This document shows positions 28,990 to 41,082 of a stretch of DNA of 64,000 bases, piece after piece. Each line of letters opens with the position of its first letter. The first letter of the stretch is position 1. The translations under genes and the position numbers were made by a program. Source of the DNA: Paracoccaceae bacterium (GTDB lineage: Bacteria; Pseudomonadota; Alphaproteobacteria; Rhodobacterales; Rhodobacteraceae); contig SBGD01000042.1 of assembly GCA_006226775.1 (NCBI GenBank), positions 1 through 64,000 on the forward strand, read 5' to 3'. The notes beneath the pieces are model-generated. The model searched no databases and was not told the origin of the DNA. It saw only the letters and a program-made list of their open reading frames with translations.

Positions 28990-29274
28990 TCACGATCCTT
29001 CGACGATGATCAGGTCGCGTTCCGACGCACCCTTGGCATGGCTCAGCGCCTGCTGATAAGCTTCGGAATGGTAGCAATCATGCGCCGCCTGCAGCGACGG
29101 AAAGCGCGCCAGAACATGGCGGGCGCGGTCCTTGCCTTCGAGGATCTCGTAGGCGCCGCCGCGGGCGAGGAACTCGCCGCCGTGATCGGCAATCGCCGGG
29201 CCGGCCAGTCTGGCATAGCGGCCATAGGCCTCCTCATCCGTCACATGCACATGGGCAATCCAGTATGCGCTCAT
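28990..29274 (-). CDS. DUF1330 family protein
   Basis: A 94-residue protein of the DUF1330 family, a ferredoxin-like (dimeric alpha-beta barrel) fold. Typical segments are YWIAHVHVTDEEAYGRYA at the N-terminus, GGEFLARGG in the middle and FPSLQAAHDCYHSEAYQQAL towards the C-terminus. The function of the family is not established. The ATG at 29274 follows the alaS stop after one base, and its ribosome-binding site (GGGAGGA) is inside the last codons of alaS, so it is co-transcribed with alaS. Confidence 0.88.
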   Translation of the reverse strand: MSAYWIAHVHVTDEEAYGRYARLAGPAIADHGGEFLARGGAYEILEGKDRARHVLARFPSLQAAHDCYHSEAYQQALSHAKGASERDLIIVEGS

Positions 29275-29275
29275 C

Positions 29276-31936
<2,661 letters not shown>

Positions 31937-32094
31937 TGGGTCTTCTTCTTTCAAGGTCGGGCGAAGATGTATCGCCCCGCCCCGGCGCTGTCCATGGGCA
32001 CGATGGCCCAGAAACGAGACAAGGCGCAGCCGTCGCTGCGCCCCGTCCCGGAGTATTCTCGGCCGCGCGTCCGCGACCGGGGGGTTTAGGCTGT

Positions 32095-32115
32095 CCCCGT
32101 CAGCGACTGTCGGGG
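32095..32115 (-). terminator. Hairpin after recA
   Basis: CCCCG-T-CAG-CGA-CTG-T-CGGGG forms a stem with one internal mismatch, directly after the recA stop codon (32118). It has no U tract, so termination is only probable. Confidence 0.4.
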
Positions 32116-32117
32116 GC

Positions 32118-33194
32118 TCAGGCCTCCATCACGTCCTCGCCATCCTTGTCGGCGGGCGGCATGTCGAAATCGAGCCCGTGGGCGGCGCGGATCTTGTCCT
32201 CGATCTCCAGCGCCACGCGCTTGTTTTCCTTGAGGTAGGTCTTGGCGTTTTCCCGGCCCTGGCCGATCCGCTCGTCGCCGTAGGAATACCACGAGCCCGA
32301 CTTGTCGACCACGCCGGCCTTGACGCCCAGGTCGAGAAGCTCGCCGGTCTTCGAGATGCCCTCGCCATACATGATGTCGAATTCCACCTGCTTGAACGGC
32401 GGCGCGACCTTGTTCTTGACGACCTTGACGCGGGTCGCGTTGCCGACCACCTCGTCGCGGTCCTTGATCGAGCCGATGCGGCGAATGTCCAGCCGCACCG
32501 AGCTGTAGAATTTCAGCGCATTGCCGCCGGTCGTGGTCTCGGGCGAGCCGAACATCACGCCGATCTTCATGCGGATCTGGTTGATGAAGACCACCATGCA
32601 GTTCGAGCGGCTGATCGAGCCGGTCAGCTTGCGCATCGCCTGGCTCATCAGGCGGGCATGCACACCGACCGAACTGTCGCCCATGTCGCCCTCAAGCTCT
32701 GACTTCGGGGTCAGGGCGGCGACGGAATCGACCACCACCATGCTCACTGCGCCCGACCGCACCAGCGTGTCGACGATCTCCAGCGCCTGTTCGCCGGTGT
32801 CGGGCTGGGAGATCAGCAATTCGTCCAAGTCGACACCCAACTTGCGGGCATACTGCGGGTCAAGCGCGTGTTCGGCATCGACAAAGGCGCAGACCCCGCC
32901 CTTTTTCTGTTCTTCCGCCACGCAATGCAGGGTCAGCGTGGTTTTGCCCGAAGATTCAGGCCCATAAATTTCGATGATGCGGCCCTTGGGCAGCCCGCCG
33001 ATCCCCAGCGCGATGTCCAGCCCCAGCGATCCGGTCGAGGTCGATTCGATATCCGGCAGCGCATTGTCGCCGCCCAGCTTCATGATCGACCCCTTGCCGA
33101 ACTGCCGTTCGATCTGGGCCAGGGCGCTGTCGAGCGCCTTTTGCTTGTCGGGGTTGCGCTTGTTGCTCATGGAGAGAAGATCTGCCGTTGCCAT
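32118..33194 (-). CDS. recA: Recombinase RecA
   Basis: A 358-residue RecA. Walker [10 protein letters not shown], the conserved [19 protein letters not shown] region, loop L1 around [16 protein letters not shown], the L2 segment [19 protein letters not shown], and the acidic C-terminus ([10 protein letters not shown]) are all visible. It forms filaments on single-stranded DNA for homologous recombination and triggers LexA self-cleavage. The family start MATADLLSM is used (ATG 33194). An SOS box lies 53 bases upstream. Confidence 0.98.
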   Translation of the reverse strand: MATADLLSMSNKRNPDKQKALDSALAQIERQFGKGSIMKLGGDNALPDIESTSTGSLGLDIALGIGGLPKGRIIEIYGPESSGKTTLTLHCVAEEQKKGGVCAFVDAEHALDPQYARKLGVDLDELLISQPDTGEQALEIVDTLVRSGAVSMVVVDSVAALTPKSELEGDMGDSSVGVHARLMSQAMRKLTGSISRSNCMVVFINQIRMKIGVMFGSPETTTGGNALKFYSSVRLDIRRIGSIKDRDEVVGNATRVKVVKNKVAPPFKQVEFDIMYGEGISKTGELLDLGVKAGVVDKSGSWYSYGDERIGQGRENAKTYLKENKRVALEIEDKIRAAHGLDFDMPPADKDGEDVMEA

Positions 33195-33246
33195 TTGTTC
33201 GGGCCCCTTATTTCACACCGCCCGCGGGGCGGCAATGCTGCCAAAT

Positions 33247-33261
33247 GTTCTTGCCTTGTTC
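33247..33261. promoter_or_regulatory. LexA/SOS box upstream of recA
   Basis: GTTC-N7-GTTC (GTTCTTGCCTTGTTC), the direct-repeat LexA operator known from alphaproteobacteria, 53 bases before the recA start codon. It implies LexA repression and DNA-damage induction of recA. Confidence 0.8.
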
Positions 33262-33407
33262 CTAGATGCGGCGAATTTGAGAACAATTCAAGAAAATTCG
33301 TGATGACACCAGTTTTCCGCAGAAGTCTTAAAGAGTGGTTTACGGCGGATGGACTCGGGCATATGCTGGGCGGACGTGGCGGAAATCACATCAGGAAAGG
33401 CAGGCAA

Positions 33408-34001
33408 GTGCTTGTTTTCTGGAAGGAAAGACTGGCTTTTCTGGCGGTGCCGAAAACCGGCACATCGGCCTTCGAGGTGGCGCTGGCGCCGCGGGCCGAC
33501 ATGGCCATTCTCAACCCGCCCGAGTTGAAACACGCGCCGGTCTATCGCTACAACCGGTTTTTCCGTCCGATGTTCGAGAAGATGGGCGCCGAGGACATGG
33601 AAACCCTCGCGGTCATGCGTGAGCCGGTGTCCTGGCTGTCGAGCTGGTATCGCTATCGCCGCCGGCCCTTCATGGCGGGCAAGCCGAATTCGACCGAGGA
33701 TCTCAGCTTCGATGATTTCGTCGATGGCTATTGCAAGGGCAACCGCCCCGGTTTTGCCGATGTCGGCAGCCAGGCCAAGTTCCTCGAGCCGCGCCCCAAT
33801 GGCACCCGCGTCACCCATCTGTTCCGCTACGAAGACCAACCCCGGCTGATCGGGTTTCTCGAAGACCGGCTTGGCGTGACGCTGGATCTGCCGCGCGAGA
33901 ATGTCTCGCCGGCGATGGAGGTCTCGCTCTCGCCCCGGATGGAGCAGAAGCTGCGCCGGAAATGCGCCGCCGAGTTCGAGCTTTACGACAGCATTGCGTG
34001 A
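33408..34001 (+). CDS. Sulfotransferase-like protein
   Basis: A 197-residue protein divergent from recA. PKTGTSAFE near residue 15 matches the 5'-phosphosulfate-binding loop of sulfotransferases, and REPVSWLSSWYRYR (about residues 74-87) matches the 3'-phosphate-binding motif, so a PAPS-dependent sulfotransferase or relic is likely. It is short compared with typical sulfotransferases (250 or more). I chose GTG 33408, with AGGAAAGG seven bases upstream; ATG 33303 would add 35 residues. Substrate unknown. It converges on cckA. Confidence 0.72.
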   Translation: MLVFWKERLAFLAVPKTGTSAFEVALAPRADMAILNPPELKHAPVYRYNRFFRPMFEKMGAEDMETLAVMREPVSWLSSWYRYRRRPFMAGKPNSTEDLSFDDFVDGYCKGNRPGFADVGSQAKFLEPRPNGTRVTHLFRYEDQPRLIGFLEDRLGVTLDLPRENVSPAMEVSLSPRMEQKLRRKCAAEFELYDSIA

Positions 34002-34096
34002 GGTCGCGCTGTCCGGATCGACCACGATTCGAGCCGCAAACCGTTTCTGCCGGAAGCCCGCCATGGCTCAATGCAACTGGCGCTGCACCGTGTCGG

Positions 34097-36385
34097 TCAG
34101 TTCCAGCAGCGAACCAGCAGCGAAAAGGGTTTCGGCAGGAAGATCGAGTTAGGAATGCTGGTCTGATCGTCGCGGAAGCTTTCCTGCGCATAGCCCGAGA
34201 CAAAGACGACCTTGACGTCGGGCCGGTTTTCCAGCGCCTTGCGCACCCATGTCGGCCCGTCCAGCCCCGGCATGACCACATCGGTCACGAAGACATTCAC
34301 CTCGATATCCGGGTCCTGCAACAATTCCAGCGCCTCTTCGGCCGAGGCGGCCTCGAGCACCTTGAAGCCGCGCATCCGCAGCGCGCGGCTGGCAAAGGCG
34401 CGCACCGGTGCCTCGTCCTCGACCAGCAGGATCACCGCATCGTGATCGGGCGGGCCCTCGGCGCTGTCGTCTTCGGGGGCCATTACGACTTCGGGCTTGG
34501 GCGGCTCGCTATGGACCGGGAAGAGCAGCGAGAAACAGGTGCCCTGGCCGACCACCGAATCGACGAAGATGAAACCGCCGGTCTGCTTGACGATGCCGTA
34601 GACCGTCGACAGGCCCAGGCCCGTCCCCTCGCCCGTGCGCTTGGTGGTATAGAAGGGCTCGAAGACCTTCTGCAGCATTTCCGGCGCGATCCCCGTGCCC
34701 TGATCCTGCACCTTGACCAGCACGTAGCTGCCCGGCGGCACCGCGGCGCGGTCGCGCTTCAGGGGCGAATCCAGCGTCAGCCCCTCGGAGGTGATGCGGA
34801 TCTCGCCGCCCTCGGGCATGGCGTCGCGGGCGTTGACCACCAGGTTCATCATCACCTGTTCCAGCTGCCGCTTGTCGGCGCGGATGGTGCGCAGCACCGG
34901 GTCATGTTCCAGCGTCAGCGCGACCTTCTCGCCCACCAGCCGGTTGAGCAGATGGGTGAGATCCGACAGCGTGTCGCGCAGGTCGAGCACTTCCGGGCAG
35001 AGCGTCTGCTTTCGCGAGAAGGCCAGCAATTGCCCCACCAGCGCGGCGGCGCGGTTGGCATTCTGGTTGATCTGCACGAGGTCGCCGTAATCCGGGTCGC
35101 CCTGGTCGTGACGCAGGAGCAGCAGGTCGCAATGGCCGGAAATCGCGGTCAGCAGGTTGTTGAAATCATGCGCCACGCCGCCCGCCAACTGGCCGATGGC
35201 CTGCATCTTCTGGCTCTGGACGAATTGCGCCTCCAGCGTCTTCAGCTCGGTGGCATCGTTGAGCACGGCGATCAGCGAGGGCTCGCCATCCTCGAACACC
35301 CGGTTCAGCACCACCTGCACGAAAACCTCGCGGTCGCGGCGGGAAATGCGCAGGAATTCCGAGGGGTTCTGGTTGCGCCCGGCGGCCGCGTCCTGCAGCC
35401 AGTCGGTGACCGGGCGGCCCAGCCCCTCCATCAGGTCGGCCAGTTTGACGCCTTCGGCATCGTCGCGGTTGAGCAGTTTCAGCGCCTCCTGATTCGCCCG
35501 GATCACCACGCCGTTGCGCGAGACCTTCATCAAGGGCACGCTCAGCCCGTCGAAACTGGTGCTGTCGCCGGGGCCCGCGGGGGGCGGCAGAAAGAAGATC
35601 TCGCGCCGGCCGCCGTTCAGCTCGACCTCGCAGATCAGCCGCGGCAGGGGGCCGGCCTCGACATCCAGCGTCGCGACCTGGCCATTAACCAGCGTGCCGC
35701 TGCACAGGTGGTCGAGCGCCGAAACCCGCTTGCCGATCAGCTTGCGCGCGGCGGCGTTCATGAACAGGATCGTGCCGCCCCGCCCCACCGTGACCCGCGG
35801 CAGAAGCCCCGCCTCGCCCTGTTCGACCGGCGGCGCGCGCCCCTCCTCGATCCGCCAGAGCCGCAGGTCGGCGCCGATGTCATGCAGCGACAGGATCACC
35901 TGGCCGCTGCGCGTGGTCACGATATCCGACCCCGCCCCCCGGGAATTCGCTTTCTTCTGAAGGCGGTAGACGACGCTGGCCGGATTGGCGATCAACCCCC
36001 GCAGCAACCCCGAGACCGATTTCCCGGTGCCGTCGTCGGGCGGCGCACCGGGGCGAAAGCGCGCCTCGGCCGCCGGGTTGAGAAAGCGCAATCCGCCCTC
36101 GGCATCGGCAATGACCGAGGCCGCCGGATCGTGCCGCAAGAGCGCCGCGGCCTGGTCGATCAGCCGCGCCTGGCGGCGGATGCGCCGGACGCGCATGGCA
36201 TAGAGCACCAGCGCCGAGGCGAACATCCCCGTGCCCACCGACAGCGCGCCAAGCGCTGTATTGCCATCCAGCGCAAAGCCGGACACCGCGATCAGCATCA
36301 GCGAAACCGCCACGAGATAGAGCGGTCTGCGGTCCGGCCTGGGCGGATCGCTGTCGAAAATATCGGCGCTGGCGGTTTCAGCCAA
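34097..36385 (-). CDS. cckA: Hybrid histidine kinase CckA with altered C-terminus
   Basis: A 762-residue membrane hybrid kinase of the CtrA pathway. Two N-terminal membrane helices (about 20-65) are followed by PAS-like regions, the H-box VAHDFNNLL with His406, the catalytic motifs [28 protein letters not shown] and [12 protein letters not shown], and a receiver domain with Asp702 (VTDVVMPG) and Lys752 (LPKPF). CckA passes phosphate through ChpT to CtrA and can also act as phosphatase. An 11-bp tandem duplication (34103-34124) shifts the frame after Leu757, so the product ends VRCWN instead of the family-like [12 protein letters not shown] tail, whose stop would be at 34068-34070. TTG start at 36385 with GGAGG five bases upstream. 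A CtrA-like box lies 51 bases further upstream. Confidence 0.92.
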   Translation of the reverse strand: MAETASADIFDSDPPRPDRRPLYLVAVSLMLIAVSGFALDGNTALGALSVGTGMFASALVLYAMRVRRIRRQARLIDQAAALLRHDPAASVIADAEGGLRFLNPAAEARFRPGAPPDDGTGKSVSGLLRGLIANPASVVYRLQKKANSRGAGSDIVTTRSGQVILSLHDIGADLRLWRIEEGRAPPVEQGEAGLLPRVTVGRGGTILFMNAAARKLIGKRVSALDHLCSGTLVNGQVATLDVEAGPLPRLICEVELNGGRREIFFLPPPAGPGDSTSFDGLSVPLMKVSRNGVVIRANQEALKLLNRDDAEGVKLADLMEGLGRPVTDWLQDAAAGRNQNPSEFLRISRRDREVFVQVVLNRVFEDGEPSLIAVLNDATELKTLEAQFVQSQKMQAIGQLAGGVAHDFNNLLTAISGHCDLLLLRHDQGDPDYGDLVQINQNANRAAALVGQLLAFSRKQTLCPEVLDLRDTLSDLTHLLNRLVGEKVALTLEHDPVLRTIRADKRQLEQVMMNLVVNARDAMPEGGEIRITSEGLTLDSPLKRDRAAVPPGSYVLVKVQDQGTGIAPEMLQKVFEPFYTTKRTGEGTGLGLSTVYGIVKQTGGFIFVDSVVGQGTCFSLLFPVHSEPPKPEVVMAPEDDSAEGPPDHDAVILLVEDEAPVRAFASRALRMRGFKVLEAASAEEALELLQDPDIEVNVFVTDVVMPGLDGPTWVRKALENRPDVKVVFVSGYAQESFRDDQTSIPNSIFLPKPFSLLVRCWN
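34103..34124. repeat. 11-bp tandem duplication in the 3' end of cckA
   Basis: CCAGCAGCGAA occurs twice without a gap (34103-34113 and 34114-34124). Removing one copy restores an open frame to a stop at 34068-34070 and a normal CckA C-terminus. Confidence 0.9.
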
Positions 36386-36435
36386 GTCGGCCTCCGGGTC
36401 AATCGGGTCAGGAGCGCATTACACCCCGGCGATGC

Positions 36436-36450
36436 TTAACGACGGGTTAA
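36436..36450. promoter_or_regulatory. CtrA-like binding box upstream of cckA
   Basis: TTAA-CGACGGG-TTAA fits the CtrA consensus half-sites TTAA-N7-TTAA exactly. It lies 51-65 bases upstream of the cckA start, suggesting feedback of CtrA on its own kinase gene. Confidence 0.6.
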
Positions 36451-36496
36451 ACCCTGCAAGAACCCGTATTCACCACAGGGTTGAGTAACATGCGCC

Positions 36497-37648
36497 TCAT
36501 TCGCGGCGCAACACGGCAAGGAAGAACCCGTCCGCCCCGTCCGAGAGTGTGAGCTTTCGCACACGCTCGACCCGCCACCCCGGGCGGCGCGCCACAAAGG
36601 CCTGCACCCGCGCGTCGTTCTCGCTGTCGAGCAGCGAGCAGGTGGCATAGGCCAGCGCCCCGCCCGGCGCCACATGGGCGCTGCCTGCGTCGAGCACGGC
36701 GTCCTGCATCGCCCAGAGGTCCGCCAGCCGCTCGGGCGTCAGCCGCCATTTCGCCTCGGGCGCGCGGCGCCAGCTGCCGCTGCCCGAACAGGGCGCGTCG
36801 CAGAACACCAGATCGAAGGCCCCCGAAGGGCGTGTGGCGATCTCGATATCTGCCCCGGCGCGGGCGGCGCGGACGGGGATGTCCTTCATCCGGGCCGGGT
36901 CGATGTCATGGGCGACCACCGGCGCGCGGGTCTGTGCGGCGATCGCCAGCGCCTTGCCGCCGCCACCGGCGCAGAAATCCAGCACCGCGCGGCCCGGCAC
37001 AAGCGCCAGCGCATCGACCACCGCCTGTGACGCGGCGTCCTGCAACTCGACCAGGCCGTCCTTGTAGGCCGCGCCCAGATGCACCCGGCGGGCGCCGCCC
37101 GTCACCCGCAGCGCGGTCGGCGACAGCGGATGCGGGGTGCTGGCAATGCCTTCGGTGGCAAGGGCGTCCTGCGCCGCGTCGCGGTTGGTTTTCAACAGGT
37201 TGACCCGCAGGAAGACCTCGGCCCGGTCGCGCATCAGCGCCGCTTCGGCCTCGGCGCGATCCCCGAGCGAGGCCTCGAATTCCGGCCAGATCCAGTCGGG
37301 CAGATCGCGGGCCTCGGCGGCATCCGGCGTGCCCAAGGCCGCGCGTTCCTCTGCGCTCAGCGGTGGCGGCGCATAGCCCTGGCCGGTGAAGACGGTATCG
37401 GGATCGCGGCCCTCGGCGCGCAGCGCGCCGATCATCAGCCCGCGCCCGGTCAGGGCGCCGCCCCAGGCGGCACAGGAGCGCTTGCGCCGCAGGGCGTCGA
37501 ACACCAGATCGCGGATCGCCGCCCGGTCCTTGGAGCCCGCATAGCGGTTCGCCCGCGACCAGCGGGTCAGCGCCTGCTCGGCCGCCTGCCCCGCCAGCAC
37601 CGCATCGAGCAGCCCCGCGGCGGCCTGGATGCGCGCCCCGGGGGTCAT
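36497..37648 (-). CDS. RsmB/NOP-type rRNA m5C methyltransferase
   Basis: A 383-residue SAM-dependent RNA methyltransferase. The N-terminal 130 residues are a NusB-like/RsmB N-domain (LLDAVLAGQAAEQALTRWSRANR). The Rossmann SAM site is VLDFCAGGGGKALAIAA (motif I, about 222-238). The two catalytic cysteines of the NOL1/NOP2/sun family are seen in DAPCSGSGSWRR and YATCSLLDSEN. It should make m5C in 16S rRNA. ATG at 37648. It lies upstream of cckA on the same strand, with 111 bases between them. Confidence 0.92.
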   Translation of the reverse strand: MTPGARIQAAAGLLDAVLAGQAAEQALTRWSRANRYAGSKDRAAIRDLVFDALRRKRSCAAWGGALTGRGLMIGALRAEGRDPDTVFTGQGYAPPPLSAEERAALGTPDAAEARDLPDWIWPEFEASLGDRAEAEAALMRDRAEVFLRVNLLKTNRDAAQDALATEGIASTPHPLSPTALRVTGGARRVHLGAAYKDGLVELQDAASQAVVDALALVPGRAVLDFCAGGGGKALAIAAQTRAPVVAHDIDPARMKDIPVRAARAGADIEIATRPSGAFDLVFCDAPCSGSGSWRRAPEAKWRLTPERLADLWAMQDAVLDAGSAHVAPGGALAYATCSLLDSENDARVQAFVARRPGWRVERVRKLTLSDGADGFFLAVLRRE

Positions 37649-38038
37649 TCCCCGGGTCCGATCAGCGCGGGCGATCCGCGGCTCGCGCAGGCGGTCCCTG
37701 CCCTGATGTCCCTGATCCTGTTCACTTTATTCCCCCTGCTGCCCCGGCCCTTGCCATCGGCCACCCTCGGAGCTTCGGTCTACACAGGCCAGGGGCGGAA
37801 GGGAAGGTTGAAGCCCGCCGCAGGCGGCGCAACAACTTTTCCGGACCGATCCGCGCAATCGGAGGTGACATGTGCGCAAAAACGCCGCAAGATCTCGCCA
37901 GCCACGAGACCGGCCAGCCCCCCTGCCGCGAAACGGACACGGCGGCCCGACGATGCCGCAGGCGCCGCCCGCGGCCACGGGGTTGCCAGCCAAAAGGTCC
38001 TTGTGTAGCAAAATCCTACGTCAAACGGGAGAACATCC
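37649..38038. other. Divergent promoter region, rsmB-type gene versus TRAP operon
   Basis: 390 bases with no gene I can support. A GGAGGTGAC-ATG at 37861-37872 looks like a start site, but the frame that follows has non-coding composition and runs out of frame over the TRAP binding-protein gene. Confidence 0.6.
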
Positions 38039-39019
38039 ATGACATTCGTGACACGCGGGCTGGTTTCCACCGGCCTCATCCTTGCGGCAGGCCTTCCGGC
38101 CCTTGCCCAGACCGAAGTGAAGATCGGCTATGCCCTTGCCCCCGACAGCCATTACGGCGTGGCCGCCGTCCGGTTCGAGGAGGTCGTGACCGCCGAGACC
38201 GGCGATGCCTTCAGCTTCAAGCACTTCCCCTCCTCCGGGCTCGGCGGCGAGCGCGAGGTGATCGAAGGGCTGCAGATCGGCACCATCGAGGCAACGATTG
38301 TCTCGTCCGGCACGCTGGCGAATTTCGTCCCCGAGACCGGCGTCTTCGACATTCCCTTCCTGTTTCGCGACCTCACCCATGCCCGCGCCGTCCTCGACGG
38401 GCCGATCGGCCAGGACATCCTTGCGAAGTTCGACAATGTCGGGCTGCACGGGCTGGCCTGGGGCGAACAGGGCTTTCGCCACATCACCAACAACCGCAAT
38501 GCGATCCAGACGCCCGCCGACGTGCAAAGCCTGAAGATCCGCACCATGGAGAACCCGGTCCACCTGGCCGCCTTCAACGCCATGGGCGCGGCGCCGACGC
38601 CGATGGCCTGGCCCGAGGTGATCTCGTCGTTGCAGCAGGGCGTGATCGACGGGCAGGAAAACCCGCTGTCGGTGATCGTCTCGGTCAAGCTGGACGAGGT
38701 GCAGAAATACCTCACGCTCTCGGGCCATGTCTATTCGCCGGCGATGCTGCTGGTGTCCAAACCGTTCTGGGAGGGGCTGGACGACGACCAGAAGGCCGTC
38801 TTCGAGAAAGCCGCCGCAGAGGCGGTGACGGCGATGCGCGGCTATGTCGATGAGGTCGAGACCACCGGCGTGGCGACCCTGAAAGAGCGCGGCATGGAGG
38901 TCAACGAGCTGTCACCCGAGCAGAAGGCCGCCTTCCAGGAGGCCATCGCCTCGGCCTACGAGGGCTATTACGAGACCTATGGCAAGGACCTGGTGGACTC
39001 GATCGTGACCTTCCAGTGA
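38039..39019 (+). CDS. TRAP transporter solute-binding protein, DctP type
   Basis: A 326-residue periplasmic protein with a signal peptide (GLVSTGLILAAGLPALAQ, cleavage after LAQ). DctP-family features include the region IRTMENPVHLAAFNAMGAAPTPMAW (about 165-190), whose Arg (in KIRTMENP) forms the salt bridge to a substrate carboxylate, and SSLQQGVIDGQENPLSVI. It should bind a carboxylic acid for the DctQ/DctM membrane proteins encoded directly downstream. GGGAGAAC lies upstream of the ATG. Substrate unknown. Confidence 0.93.
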   Translation: MTFVTRGLVSTGLILAAGLPALAQTEVKIGYALAPDSHYGVAAVRFEEVVTAETGDAFSFKHFPSSGLGGEREVIEGLQIGTIEATIVSSGTLANFVPETGVFDIPFLFRDLTHARAVLDGPIGQDILAKFDNVGLHGLAWGEQGFRHITNNRNAIQTPADVQSLKIRTMENPVHLAAFNAMGAAPTPMAWPEVISSLQQGVIDGQENPLSVIVSVKLDEVQKYLTLSGHVYSPAMLLVSKPFWEGLDDDQKAVFEKAAAEAVTAMRGYVDEVETTGVATLKERGMEVNELSPEQKAAFQEAIASAYEGYYETYGKDLVDSIVTFQ

Positions 39020-39026
39020 CAGACAA

Positions 39027-39053
39027 GCGTCGGCGCCCCCGGGGTGCCGACGC
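39027..39053 (+). terminator. Intercistronic hairpin after the TRAP binding-protein gene
   Basis: GCGTCGGCGCCCC / GGGGTGCCGACGC, a 13-bp inverted repeat with one G-U pair and almost no loop, eight bases past the stop. Without a U tract it may act mainly as an mRNA 3' stabiliser that raises binding-protein yield. Confidence 0.5.
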
Positions 39054-39071
39054 AGGGCCCGGGGGAATGGC

Positions 39072-39599
39072 GTGAAACGGCTGGAAGATGTCTTCGTCAT
39101 GGTGAACGGCTGGGCGGTTGTCGCGATGCTCTCGGCCATGGCGCTCATTGTCGGGGCGAATATCTCGTTGCGCTACCTGACCGCGCATTCACTGCCCTGG
39201 GCGGATGAGGCGGCGCGATACCTGATGATCTGGATGACCTTCGTCAGCGCCGGGCTGGTGCTGCGCATCGGCGGGCATGTGGCGATCACCAACCTGCAGG
39301 ACAGCCTGCCCTCCACCGGCCGCAAGTTGCTCAGGGCTTGCATCGTCCTGATCCTGCTGGCCTTTTTCGGCTTCATGGTGCATGTCGGCTGGCAATATGC
39401 CCAGCGGATGCAGTACCAGGTCACCCCGGCGCTGCGGCTGCCCTTCCTCTATGTCTATGCCGCGATGCCGGTGGGCTTTGCGCTGCTCATCGTGCATCTG
39501 CTGCTGATCGCGCGGCCCTTCATCGCGGCGGGGCGGTACAAGTCCCTGCGCGCGCTGGGTCTTGAGGCCGAGGCCCTGCCCGGCGGTGCCAATGGCTGA
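39072..39599 (+). CDS. TRAP transporter small membrane subunit, DctQ type
   Basis: A 175-residue membrane protein with four hydrophobic segments (about 14-35, 48-65, 88-110 and 130-150). The segment LPWADEAARYLMIWMTFVSAG is the DctQ signature around the second helix. GTG start at 39072 follows GGGGGA. The stop overlaps the DctM start by eight bases. It forms the membrane part together with DctM. Confidence 0.9.
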   Translation: MKRLEDVFVMVNGWAVVAMLSAMALIVGANISLRYLTAHSLPWADEAARYLMIWMTFVSAGLVLRIGGHVAITNLQDSLPSTGRKLLRACIVLILLAFFGFMVHVGWQYAQRMQYQVTPALRLPFLYVYAAMPVGFALLIVHLLLIARPFIAAGRYKSLRALGLEAEALPGGANG

Positions 39600-40875
39600 G
39601 ATCCTCTTTCTCGCCCTCTTCGTGCTGCTGGCGCTGGGCCTGCCGGTGGCCTTTGCCATGGCGATCTCGGTCTTTGCCGCGATCACGCTTGCCTCGAGCT
39701 ATCCCGCGCTTGTCGTGGTCAAGGAGATGTTCGCCGGGCTCGACAGCTTTCCGCTGCTGGCGGTGCCCTTCTTCATCCTCGCCTCCGAGATCATGACCGG
39801 CGGCGCGGTGACCCATGCCATCCTGCGGCTGGCGCAGGCTTTCGTCGGCCACCTGCGCGGCGGGCTGGGCCACGCCAATGTCATCAGTTCGGCGATGTTC
39901 GCCGGCATATCGGGCAGCGCGCTGGCCGATGCCGCCGGGCCCGGCACGATGATGATCCGGATGATGGAGAAAGGCGGCTATGACCGCTCCTATGCCGGGG
40001 CCCTGACCATCGCCAGCGCCGTGGTGGGGCCGATCATTCCGCCCTCGATCACCATGATCATCTACGCGATGCAGGATCAGAACGTCTCGGTCGGCTCGCT
40101 CTTCATGGCCGGGGTGGTGCCGGGGCTCTTGATCACCGTGATGGTGCTTTTGGCCAATGCCCATGTCAGCCGGAAGCGCGCCTATGCCACCGGCCAGCGG
40201 ATGCCCCCGCTGGCCGAGATCGGGCGGATCGCGCTGTTTGCCCTGCCCGCGCTGGTGCTGATCGTGCTGATCGTCGGCGGCATCCGCTTCGGCATCTTCA
40301 CCCCCACCGAGGCCTCGGTCATTGCGGTGTTCTATGCGCTGGTGGTGGGCATGTTCGTCTATCGCTCGCTGCGGTTGCGCGACCTGCCGGGGATCGTGCT
40401 GCGCGCGGCGCTGACCTCCGGCGCGGTGCTTCTGATCCTCGGGGCGGCGCGGGCCTTTGCCTGGGTGCTGATCATCGAAAGCGTGCCGCAGTTCCTGGCC
40501 GAGACCATCATCTCCTGGGATCTCTCGCCGATCGTGTTCCTGCTGGCGGTCAACCTTCTGCTGATCGTCTTCGGCCTCTTCATGGATCCGCTGCCAGGCG
40601 TGATGATCCTCGTGCCGATCCTGGCGCCGATCAGCTTTGCGCTGGGGATCGATCCGAACCATTTCGCCATCGTGGTGATCGTCAACCTGACGCTGGGGCT
40701 GACGACGCCCCCGGTGGGAAGCCTGATCTTCGTCGTGTCCTCGACCGTCGGGCTGAAACCCTCGAGCCTGATCCGCGAGATGCCGCCGTTCTTCCTTGCG
40801 CTGGCTTTGGCGCTGCTGCTGATCACCTTCGTGCCGGTCCTGTCGACCTGGCTGCCGACGATCAGCGGGTTCTGA
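39592..40875 (+). CDS. TRAP transporter large permease, DctM type
   Basis: A 427-residue membrane protein with about 12 hydrophobic segments. The DctM hallmarks GISGSALADAAGPGTMMI and VVGPIIPPSITMIIYA, and the C-terminal repeat-related LTLGLTTPPVGSLIFV, form the sodium and substrate sites in homologues. ATG at 39592 overlaps the DctQ stop. Length is normal. It should use a sodium gradient to import the ligand handed over by DctP. Confidence 0.94.
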   Translation: MAEILFLALFVLLALGLPVAFAMAISVFAAITLASSYPALVVVKEMFAGLDSFPLLAVPFFILASEIMTGGAVTHAILRLAQAFVGHLRGGLGHANVISSAMFAGISGSALADAAGPGTMMIRMMEKGGYDRSYAGALTIASAVVGPIIPPSITMIIYAMQDQNVSVGSLFMAGVVPGLLITVMVLLANAHVSRKRAYATGQRMPPLAEIGRIALFALPALVLIVLIVGGIRFGIFTPTEASVIAVFYALVVGMFVYRSLRLRDLPGIVLRAALTSGAVLLILGAARAFAWVLIIESVPQFLAETIISWDLSPIVFLLAVNLLLIVFGLFMDPLPGVMILVPILAPISFALGIDPNHFAIVVIVNLTLGLTTPPVGSLIFVVSSTVGLKPSSLIREMPPFFLALALALLLITFVPVLSTWLPTISGF

Positions 40876-41082
40876 GGTCGTGCCGATGGAGAGTCTTGCG
40901 AACCAATATCTTGCACGGCATTTCTGAAGCATGACACGAAGAGTTTCGAGAGCGGCATCCGGTTGACATGCCAGACGGGAAGAAGCGCGGAGAAGAAACG
41001 GATTATCCGTGTGTAACCAATCGCCTACGAGATGTTACTCACGTCAAGCATCAACCCATTCACCACCACTCCAATCCCCCCC

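Noticed and set aside
37870-38853. GGAGGTGAC-ATG followed by a long open frame overlapping the TRAP binding-protein gene
   Set aside because: The residues are arginine/proline-rich frame-shadow sequence and overlap a certain gene in another frame.
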